From: Bacteroidales bacterium
GTDB lineage: Bacteria; Bacteroidota; Bacteroidia; Bacteroidales; Paludibacteraceae
Assembly: GCA_900768725.1 (NCBI GenBank)
Contig: CAAGDU010000154.1
Location: forward strand, 1 to 38,937
Direction of reading: 5' to 3'
Length of the DNA: 38,937 nt
Shown one piece after another: positions 1 through 5,917 of the stretch. Position 1 is the stretch's first letter, and each line of letters begins with the position of its first letter. Below the pieces are notes generated by a model. It was given only the letters and a program-made list of their open reading frames with translations, made no database searches and had not been told where the DNA came from. The position numbers and the translations under genes were made by a program.

Positions 1-13
1 ACCCTTTACAGCA

Positions 14-139
14 ATGAGAACGGACAAAACCTGCTACTACTGCAAGCACTTATGTTGCTACGGCTACCACCATTGGGGGTGCAGGCGCACGGATGAACCG
101 ACCAGCGCGGACAGCACCTGCCCCGAGTGGGAGGAATAG
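14..139 (+). CDS. Small Cys-rich protein, possible zinc-binding (41 aa)
   Basis: Short reading frame opening at ATG 14 and ending at TAG 137-139. The frame is open to the left edge, so a longer protein cannot be excluded. The 41-residue product has six Cys in its first 23 residues (CYYC, then CC, then C) with paired His, and a seventh Cys in a CPEW motif near the end, which suggests a small zinc ribbon or knuckle. Small Cys-rich proteins of this kind are common in the accessory genes of Bacteroides conjugative elements. A perfect hairpin starts 12 nt after the stop, fitting a short transcript that ends there. The function is unknown. Confidence 0.5.
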   Translation: MRTDKTCYYCKHLCCYGYHHWGCRRTDEPTSADSTCPEWEE

Positions 140-149
140 CCACCACCAC

Positions 150-231
150 GAGCCAAGCCCCCGCAAAGGGCTTGGCTTTCGGGGACACGCCCACCACTGC
201 CGACAGGTCTTGCAGACACTGCCGGCTTTTT
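150..231 (+). repeat. Double-hairpin repeat, copy 1 (terminator-like)
   Basis: Arms 152-160 and 168-176 form a perfect 9-bp stem (GCCAAGCCC with GGGCTTGGC). A second stem, 199-226, has one mismatch and one bulge and is followed by a T tract (227-231). A spacer GGGGACACGCCCAC lies between the two hairpins. The same arrangement recurs at 2373-2459 after ardA, so each copy follows a short accessory gene. A Rho-independent terminator or attenuator is the simplest reading. Confidence 0.65.
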
Positions 232-913
232 CTTCTTTGCATAGTAGTATCAAGGACACGCCGCATCAAGCCAACAGGTCGGCAATCTTAATAATCATAC
301 ATTTCGGACAGGGGGAGTTTCGTGGTAGTTCCTTCGTAGTTCCTTGGTAGTTCCTCGGTAAATTGGCGTATGAGGACGGCAAGTCGGAAGTCTTAACAAT
401 CGTACATTTTTGCAAATTCGGGAAACGCTGCAGAGACCTATTCCCTGCGACACGCCCGCAGTGAGCCGTCTTCGGCGCAATAAGGAATAACTTCGGCATT
501 CTCCATGGCTCTGCTTGCGCCGCTATGAAGAGTGCCGGCCGTTATGGTTGCGCTTGCCCTGCGATGGGGCTCTTGTGCCGGTGGTCATCCGATAAGGTAT
601 AATCGGTTTAACTGCTTCATATTCGCATTTTTTTGAAATACTTGTTGCCGCACAAAGTTCGTTGTCGAGTTTTGTTGAGATTGTTTTCGCACTGCAAAGG
701 TAAGACGTGGGCGCGGACGAAATGCAAGGTCAGGCAGTCCCTGTTTTGCAAAAAATCTTCCTTTTATGGCTACGCTATGCTCCACTATAAAAGAGTATTT
801 TGTGTCAAAAATCTTGCATTTCTGCACCCACTACCTTTTGAAAGCAGTGGAAAACAACTCAACTCGACAACGACTTTATACGCAAGTATTCACCAAAAAA
901 AATTCTTACGAAT
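232..913. other. Gene-free stretch with short repeats
   Basis: No convincing coding frame was found on either strand. The stretch holds an imperfect 29-bp direct repeat (276-304 and 381-409, both ending in TACATTT), an 11-bp tandem array between the copies (324-356) and a recurring GACACGCC octamer. A -7-like box, TACCTTTG, lies on the minus strand at 702-695, but no gene follows it. Positions 410-900 otherwise show nothing recognisable. Confidence 0.4.
324..360. repeat. 11-bp tandem array, three units
   Basis: Three consecutive 11-nt units of the form (G/C)GTAGTTCCT(T/C), at 324-334, 335-345 and 346-356, with a partial fourth. The period is close to one helical turn, so phased protein binding sites are possible. 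The array lies between two copies of a 29-bp direct repeat. Confidence 0.6.
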
Positions 914-1135
914 ATGAAACAGTTAGCATTATTTCAGATGACCTCCGAGGCACAGAGCCTCGCCATCGCAGGACAAGCAAAGTTGGATAAACAATCTAAC
1001 ATCTCTTCCAACATTACCGCAAGTACGAGATTTTTCGATTGCGTTTGCGAGCCGAGCGCAGCGGACGAGGATTGCGATTGGGGGGATATTTATGACGAGT
1101 ACGAAGATTTTGAGTATTGCAGCCGTGTTTGGTAA
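914..1135 (+). CDS. Small acidic hypothetical protein (73 aa)
   Basis: ATG at 914, stop at 1133-1135, 73 residues. The N-terminus is neutral and Ser/Ala/Gln-rich. The C-terminal third is strongly acidic (CDWGDIYDEYEDFEYC) and carries several Cys. It lies 47 nt before the ArdC-like gene, on the same strand, in an antirestriction gene cluster. I do not recognise the family. The acidic tail could be DNA-mimicking like ArdA, but that is only a guess. Confidence 0.5.
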   Translation: MKQLALFQMTSEAQSLAIAGQAKLDKQSNISSNITASTRFFDCVCEPSAADEDCDWGDIYDEYEDFEYCSRVW

Positions 1136-1182
1136 CCAAGTAACAAATAACATATTTTTCTAACTATAAAATTATTACAACT

Positions 1183-1695
1183 ATGACAAAGACCGAGACA
1201 AGCGCAAAGAGCGCACAAGTAGCAACCGCAAAGGCAAGTGTTAAATCCGGAAAGATTATGACCGCCGCCGATTTATCAACCCCCGCACAAGCCGCCGAGA
1301 AGACCAAGACCGCACGACAGCAGGCAGCGCAAGAAAAGCGCGAGCAGTTAAAAGCCATTTCCGCCGAACTGCAAGCACAGCGCGACCTTATGCAGGTGAT
1401 GGGGATGGAAGACCTGCCGACTATTAACGAAATGTTGCACGACTATTATGCCAAGAAAAACAATATCACCGAACTGAATACTTTTGACCAGTGGAAAGAT
1501 AAGGGCTACCAAGTCCGCAGAGGAGAAAAGGCATTCTTATTTTGGGGCAAGCCGCGCAGCAAACAAAAGGCGGAGGAGCAACCCGCCGAGGAGCAGACCG
1601 AGCAGGAACAGCAGACCGAGCAGAACGCCGCAAGGAAAGACGAGTATTTCCCCATTTGCTACCTATTCGATATTAGTCAGTGCCGCAAACTATAA
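1183..1695 (+). CDS. ArdC N-terminal-domain-like protein (170 aa)
   Basis: The 170-residue product starts with a low-complexity Ala/Lys/Thr segment (1-60). A region resembling the ssDNA-binding N-terminal domain of ArdC-type antirestriction proteins follows: MLHDYYAKKN near residue 88, a WKDKGYQVRRGEKAF stretch near 105, and FPICYLFDISQ close to the end. Full-length ArdC proteins continue into a zinc metallopeptidase domain with HExxH, which is absent here. This is either a stand-alone ssDNA-binding version or a truncated one. A Glu/Gln-rich linker (about residues 125-145) interrupts the domain. It is followed after 95 nt by ardA, which supports a role in protecting incoming single-stranded DNA during conjugation. 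Confidence 0.6.
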   Translation: MTKTETSAKSAQVATAKASVKSGKIMTAADLSTPAQAAEKTKTARQQAAQEKREQLKAISAELQAQRDLMQVMGMEDLPTINEMLHDYYAKKNNITELNTFDQWKDKGYQVRRGEKAFLFWGKPRSKQKAEEQPAEEQTEQEQQTEQNAARKDEYFPICYLFDISQCRKL

Positions 1696-1790
1696 CCACC
1701 ACCGCCCGAGGGGGCAACGGCAAAGCCGACCCCCGAAAGGGCAAACCACAAGACAACAATACAAATACTAACTTCAAAACCATTAAGACA

Positions 1791-2360
1791 ATGAACACAA
1801 CTTTTGAACCATTGACCCGCGAAGAAATTTTTGCCCACAAGATGAACCACGAGACCGAAAACCCCGCAATCTATTTGGGTACATATCGGAAGTATAATTG
1901 CGGCGACCTATACGGCAGATGGATAGACCTCACGACCTTTGACAGTTACGAGGACTTTTGCAACTATTGCGCCCGCGTGCATTTCGATGAACAAGACCCG
2001 GAATTTATGGTGCAGGACTTTGAGAACTATCCGCGCAGCCTCTACCACGAGGCAGGACTGCCCACGGAAGCGGAATTTGACCGCCTGCAAGAGTATGCCG
2101 AACTTGACGAGGACGAGCGCGAAGCGTATGGGTTATATTTGGACAACTACAACGAGCGTGCGGATATGGACGAATTTCGGGAGCATTATGTGGGCAAGTA
2201 CAGGAGCGGCGAAGAATTTGCCGAGTACCTTTGCGAGGAGTGCGGCTATTTGGAGAGCCTGCCCGGGTGGTTGCAGTGCTGCATTGATTACAAAGCCGTG
2301 TGGCGTAGTCTTGACACAGGCGGAGATTACAGCGAGTACGATGGGCATATCTTCCAATAA
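1791..2360 (+). CDS. ardA: Antirestriction protein ArdA (189 aa)
   Basis: ArdA proteins are elongated acidic dimers that mimic B-form DNA and block type I restriction enzymes, usually helping a conjugative element after entry. The reading frame is open upstream to 1680, but the ATG at 1791 gives the family's usual length. Family hallmarks visible are YLGTYRKYNCGDLYGRWIDL near residue 25, DPEFMVQDFE near 65, the CGYLESLP segment near 145, and the C-terminal IDYKAVWRSLDTGGDY. The protein is very rich in Asp and Glu, as expected for a DNA mimic. It is preceded by the ArdC-like gene and followed by the second double-hairpin repeat. Confidence 0.88.
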   Translation: MNTTFEPLTREEIFAHKMNHETENPAIYLGTYRKYNCGDLYGRWIDLTTFDSYEDFCNYCARVHFDEQDPEFMVQDFENYPRSLYHEAGLPTEAEFDRLQEYAELDEDEREAYGLYLDNYNERADMDEFREHYVGKYRSGEEFAEYLCEECGYLESLPGWLQCCIDYKAVWRSLDTGGDYSEYDGHIFQ

Positions 2361-2372
2361 CCCGCCCGCCGA

Positions 2373-2459
2373 GAGCCAAGCCCCGAAAAGGGGCAAGGCT
2401 TTCGGGGACACGCCCACAAACAGCCGACAGGTCTTGCTGACACTGCCGGCTATCTTTTT
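2373..2459 (+). repeat. Double-hairpin repeat, copy 2 (terminator-like)
   Basis: Second copy of the element at 150-231. The first stem (2375-2384 with 2390-2399) is imperfect, with two A-A mismatches. The spacer is the same GGGGACACGCCCAC, and the second hairpin (2423-2450) is followed by TATCTTTTT. It starts 12 nt after the ardA stop codon and probably ends its transcript. Confidence 0.65.
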
Positions 2460-2564
2460 GCGTTTTCTACACTTTTTTCCAGATTCTTGAGGTAAGGAAA
2501 GTGTTATGCTTTTCTTTGTAGAAAGGTTGTAAAATGAATGTTTTTGCTTTTTTTTTGCAAAAAA

Positions 2565-2596
2565 TTTGTTTTAGCAAGAAAAAAGTATTATCTTTG
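2565..2596 (+). promoter_or_regulatory. Bacteroidota promoter for the AAA/RloB unit
   Basis: A -33 box TTTG (2565-2568) is separated by 20 nt from a -7 box TATCTTTG (2589-2596). This matches the Bacteroides sigma-ABfr consensus TTTG...TAnnTTTG with near-ideal spacing. The start codon lies 52 nt downstream of the -7 box. The surrounding DNA is very AT-rich. Confidence 0.8.
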
Positions 2597-2648
2597 CACC
2601 CGAAACGAGTGATAATTTCCTGCTTGAGAATAATTTAAGGCTTATATT

Positions 2649-3917
2649 ATGTTAGTGCAATTCAAATTCAACAACTACAAATGTTTCAAAAAAGAAACAG
2701 TATTTAACATAGTAGCATCCAATTACTATAGGGAGAAAATGGAGAATCTAATTCCGGTTCCCCAGTATGCTCTATTAAAGACCGCTGCTATTTATGGTGC
2801 GAATGCCAGTGGAAAGACCAAATTATTTCAAGCATTCAATTTTATGCGTGAAGTAGTTCTGACTTCTGCGGATACACAATCTAACAACTGGCAAAAGGGT
2901 TATAATCCATTTCTATTGGATACCTATAGTGCAGACCAACCAAGTGCGTTTGAGGTTGTTTTCTTGATGGATGGGATACAGTATCGATATGGTTTTGAAC
3001 TGAATAGCGAGCGCATTACTGCCGAATGGCTTTTCCGTAAAAGAAGTAGAGAAATCAAAGTATTGGAATTTGGTGAAGGAAAGTCCATATATTACAATGA
3101 GAATTACATTAACCCAAAGATTATGAAAAATTTGGAGGAGGCAAATATGTTTAGAGTTAATTCTCTAATTATTTCGTCTCTTTCGATGTGGAATGATACT
3201 CTTTCACTTAATCTGCTGAACTGGTTCAGAAGAAACAACATCATATCTGCTTCTTTGAATACAATGGCACCGCGCATTCTAACTGCGTTGGAGTTGCCCA
3301 AAATGAAAGCAAAGATGATTGATTTTTTGCGTTCCGCAGATTTGGGCATATTTGATGTAACTCCGAATGAATTAGCAACAGAAGACTTGCCCGACGAAAT
3401 AAAAAGGATGTTGCCGGAAGAGGCTGTTAATGGTCAGATTGTATCCGGAATCAGCATCTCGCACAAGAAATATGACGAACGGCATTTACCTGCCGGATAT
3501 GCCAAATTAAGTCTTGAAAAAGATGAATCATATGGTACATATCGCTTTTTATCTCTGGCTGCACCTATCATTAATGCATTGGAAAACGGGTCGGTTTTGT
3601 GGATTGATGAGATTGATAATGGATTGCATTATGATTTGGTTAGGGCACTCGTATCATTGTTCCAAGATGAAAAGACCAATATCCATAATGCTCAATTGAT
3701 TATCAATACTCATAACATTAGTCTTATTGATGAGGCAGACTTGTTTAGACGCGACCAAATCTTTATCACTAAAAAAGACCGTTATGGAGAGGCAAGTTTG
3801 ATACCCATTTCGGAATATAGTTTGAGAGAGACAGCCAAGGTAGGCAAACTATACCGAGAAGGTCGTTTTGGCGGAGTTCCTTATTTAGAGAAGCTGGGGA
3901 TAAATATTAACAAATAA
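2649..3917 (+). CDS. AAA family ATPase, RloA/AbiLi-like defence protein (422 aa)
   Basis: SMC/RecF-like AAA (AAA_15/AAA_21) ATPase. The N-terminus (VQFKFNNYKCFKK) is the usual first strand of these proteins. The Walker A loop is GANASGKT at residues 50-57, Walker B is VLWIDE at 316-321, and a switch NTHN (His about 355) follows. The C-terminus ends in GRFGGVPYLEKLG, a common ending in this family. A RloB-like gene starts 12 nt downstream, so the two are almost certainly cotranscribed. AAA ATPase plus RloB is the composition of AbiL and Rlo-type abortive infection systems, and is analogous to PARIS (AriA/AriB). The gene is more AT-rich than the mannan locus, which suggests recent transfer. Confidence 0.85.
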   Translation: MLVQFKFNNYKCFKKETVFNIVASNYYREKMENLIPVPQYALLKTAAIYGANASGKTKLFQAFNFMREVVLTSADTQSNNWQKGYNPFLLDTYSADQPSAFEVVFLMDGIQYRYGFELNSERITAEWLFRKRSREIKVLEFGEGKSIYYNENYINPKIMKNLEEANMFRVNSLIISSLSMWNDTLSLNLLNWFRRNNIISASLNTMAPRILTALELPKMKAKMIDFLRSADLGIFDVTPNELATEDLPDEIKRMLPEEAVNGQIVSGISISHKKYDERHLPAGYAKLSLEKDESYGTYRFLSLAAPIINALENGSVLWIDEIDNGLHYDLVRALVSLFQDEKTNIHNAQLIINTHNISLIDEADLFRRDQIFITKKDRYGEASLIPISEYSLRETAKVGKLYREGRFGGVPYLEKLGININK

Positions 3918-3929
3918 ACAGGTAGAGTT

Positions 3930-4616
3930 ATGAAGGATATTAATACAGAACCTGTTTTGTTAAAGGCTGAGGGACATACCCCGCTACAAAAGACGATGCT
4001 AATTGTTTGCGAGGGCAAAAATACTGAGGTGGATTATTTTGATAAATTTCAGATTCCGGGAATAACCATCGTACCCATAGGCATGGGATTGAGTACTACC
4101 ACGTTAGTTCGAGAGGTTGAGAGTATAAGGAAGCAATACCTAAAACGTAAAAAGCTGCAGAAATTTGACGAAATATGGGTTGTATTCGACAAGGATAATA
4201 ATAAAGATTTTGAAGCCGCAATCCAACTTGCATCATCGCTAAAGTATAAAGTTGCCTATTCCAATCAGGCTTTTGAATACTGGTTTCTTTTGCATTTCGT
4301 TGACCATCAAGGAGGGGCAATGCCACGTACTGATTATGCGAAAAAGATAAATGAGCATTTGAAACCTTATGGAATTGTGTACGATTCAAAATCAAAGCAT
4401 GTATCTGATGACATGTTCGATGTCTTGATGGCTTTCTTGCAGGATGCGTATGATAGAGCAAGTCGTCTTCTTACAATTAAGAAGAAGCAAAGGACAGAGT
4501 ATCAAGAATCCATTACTACTGTTCATCGCGTTGTACACTCTATAAACGGGATGACCACCACAGCAGAAAAACGCAAAGCAAAAAAGGAAGCAGATTCGAA
4601 AGCAAAAGCAAGATAA
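3930..4616 (+). CDS. RloB-like TOPRIM-type protein, putative AbiLii effector (228 aa)
   Basis: RloB family protein. The TOPRIM-like core shows IVCEGKNTEVDYF at residues 25-37 (Glu28 as the likely metal-binding residue) and WVVFDKDNN at 83-91 (Asp87, Asp89). The family signature SNQAFEYWFLLHF follows at 111-123. The C-terminal tail (about 200-228) is Lys/Ala-rich and basic. In AbiL- and PARIS-like pairs the partner ATPase senses infection and the TOPRIM partner is the nuclease-type effector. That role is inferred here from family and context. It has no separate promoter and lies 12 nt behind the ATPase gene. Confidence 0.82.
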   Translation: MKDINTEPVLLKAEGHTPLQKTMLIVCEGKNTEVDYFDKFQIPGITIVPIGMGLSTTTLVREVESIRKQYLKRKKLQKFDEIWVVFDKDNNKDFEAAIQLASSLKYKVAYSNQAFEYWFLLHFVDHQGGAMPRTDYAKKINEHLKPYGIVYDSKSKHVSDDMFDVLMAFLQDAYDRASRLLTIKKKQRTEYQESITTVHRVVHSINGMTTTAEKRKAKKEADSKAKAR

Positions 4617-4701
4617 AAGGAATCGTCAGCAATGAAATGCTGTGTCTATATGGAAAGATAATATTTGTTGATTGATTGTAAAAGTTAGGATATTCAAGAA
4701 T

Positions 4702-5598
4702 ATGATGCAAGAGGCGACGAAAGATATACTGACTGAGATTACGCCGCTGGAGCAGAGCGACTGTATGTATCTGCGGGCGGGCGAGAAGGAGATATTCAGT
4801 TATCCCCTGCATCGGCATGAAGAGATAGAGATTAACTTTATCGAAAACTGCTCGGGCAGGTTGCGCGTGGTGGGCGACAACATTGAAGAACTGGGTCAAA
4901 CCGAGTTGGTGCTGATAGGCAGCAATCTGGCGCATGCTTGGGAGCAGCCAGCGGGAGTAGGACCGCAGAAGATGCGCGAGATAACCATACAGTTTCATCC
5001 CAACCTATTGAGCGGTATCCTGCAAGACAAAGAGAACTTCCGCACTATCCGCGATTTGATTCAGCGCAGCCAACGCGGTGTGGCTTTTGGTGAAGAGGCT
5101 ACTCATCGTGTATTGGAGCGGCTGGAGGCATTGGCGCAGACGCCGAAGGGGTTCTATCGGTATGTTCGTCTGCTGGAGCTGCTGTATGAGTTGTCGCAAG
5201 AGCAGGATTATCACCTGCTGAGCAGCAGCCAGTTTGCAGAGGCAGACAGCAGTTCGGACAGCCAACGTATCAACAAGGCGATACAGTTTATCGAAAAGCA
5301 TTTTGTGGATGTGATTCGTATGCCCGATGTAGCGGCATTGGTAGGCATGACCCCGACTGCTTTCTCCCGCTATTTCAGTCAGCATACGGGCAGGTCTTTC
5401 TCCGATTTCGTCGTGGAAAAACGTATCGGGTTCGCTGCTCGGCAGTTGGTGAACACTACGGATTCGGTGGCAGAGATAGGCTACAATTCGGGCTTCTCCA
5501 CGCTAACCAACTTCAACAGGCTGTTTAAGCAACGTATGGGTTGCACGCCGAAAGCGTTTCGCGCGAACTACAACAAGCGGAAGATTGTGATTAGTTAG
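4702..5598 (+). CDS. AraC family transcriptional regulator 1 (298 aa)
   Basis: N-terminal cupin-type sensor domain (about residues 15-140; PLHRHEEIEINFI carries the typical His pair) and a C-terminal double helix-turn-helix AraC domain (about 195-290; VAALVGMTPTAFSRYF and IAEIGY-type second helix, here VAEIGYNSGF, then NFNRLFKQRMGCTPKAFR). The reading frame extends upstream only through a TTG at 4672, so I chose the first ATG. It is clearly paralogous to the regulator at 8362-9249, and the GH3 gene lies between them. It is the first gene of the mannan region and is closed by a strong terminator. It probably senses a sugar released by the locus and acts on nearby promoters such as that of GH3. 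Confidence 0.88.
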   Translation: MMQEATKDILTEITPLEQSDCMYLRAGEKEIFSYPLHRHEEIEINFIENCSGRLRVVGDNIEELGQTELVLIGSNLAHAWEQPAGVGPQKMREITIQFHPNLLSGILQDKENFRTIRDLIQRSQRGVAFGEEATHRVLERLEALAQTPKGFYRYVRLLELLYELSQEQDYHLLSSSQFAEADSSSDSQRINKAIQFIEKHFVDVIRMPDVAALVGMTPTAFSRYFSQHTGRSFSDFVVEKRIGFAARQLVNTTDSVAEIGYNSGFSTLTNFNRLFKQRMGCTPKAFRANYNKRKIVIS

Positions 5599-5615
5599 GC
5601 GTTCATTGTTATTGG

Positions 5616-5641
5616 AAGAGAGAGTTCATCTCTCTTTTTTT
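5616..5641 (+). terminator. Rho-independent terminator after AraC 1
   Basis: Perfect 8-bp stem AAGAGAGA (5616-5623) with TCTCTCTT (5629-5636), a 5-nt loop, and an uninterrupted T run after it. It lies 17 nt after the stop codon. Confidence 0.85.
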
Positions 5642-5755
5642 GCTATTCCCCGACAAATCGGGACAAACAGGGCAGCGGATGGTCTCGGCATAGGTTCGAT
5701 ATGGACGGCTGAATAGCCTACATTTCCCCTTTGCGGCTTGAAGCCGAGTGCACCA

Positions 5756-5798
5756 TCCCGCCCCCTCCCCCCTCCCCTCCTTTCAGGAGAGGCGGGGG
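5756..5798 (+). repeat. 43-bp GC-rich repeat, inverted partner at 22256-22299
   Basis: C-rich segment containing CCTCCTTTCAGGAGAGG, which can itself fold. The reverse complement occurs at 22256-22299, differing by one substitution and one single-base gap. Both copies are intergenic. It may belong to the same pool of dispersed intergenic palindromes seen elsewhere in the window. Confidence 0.75.
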
Positions 5799-5834
5799 AA
5801 CCGAAATATGAAAAAGTGCTGCTCTGCATAAAAG

Positions 5835-5852
5835 TGTTAGTTTTTGCTAACA
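5835..5852. promoter_or_regulatory. Candidate operator TGTTAG-N6-CTAACA
   Basis: Perfect 6-bp inverted repeat (5835-5840 and 5847-5852) with a 6-nt spacer, 30 nt upstream of the GH3 -7 box. The position suits a regulator binding site, and the genes on both sides of GH3 encode AraC proteins. The link to either regulator is an inference. Confidence 0.45.
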
Positions 5853-5881
5853 TTTGGCATAATTGTTTGCCCGAAAAGCAG

Positions 5882-5889
5882 TATCTTTG
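5882..5889 (+). promoter_or_regulatory. -7 box of the GH3 promoter
   Basis: TATCTTTG matches the Bacteroidota -7 consensus TAnnTTTG and lies 28 nt before the GH3 start codon. No -33 box is found at the ideal distance. The nearest candidates are TTTG at 5853 and TTGT at 5863. That fits a promoter needing an activator. Confidence 0.65.
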
Positions 5890-5917
5890 CCTGCGAATTT
5901 CAAAATTTATTAAAACC

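Noticed and set aside
93..350. 85-codon plus-strand frame covering the first double-hairpin repeat
   Set aside because: It is formed by the palindromic repeat and the 11-bp array, and has no protein-like features.
695..702. TACCTTTG -7-like box on the minus strand
   Set aside because: No -33 box at the right distance and no plausible gene or structured RNA downstream of it on that strand.
5738..5917. 60-residue N-terminal extension of GH3
   Set aside because: It would place the GC-rich repeat, the operator-like palindrome and the -7 box inside the coding region and bury the lipoprotein signal peptide.
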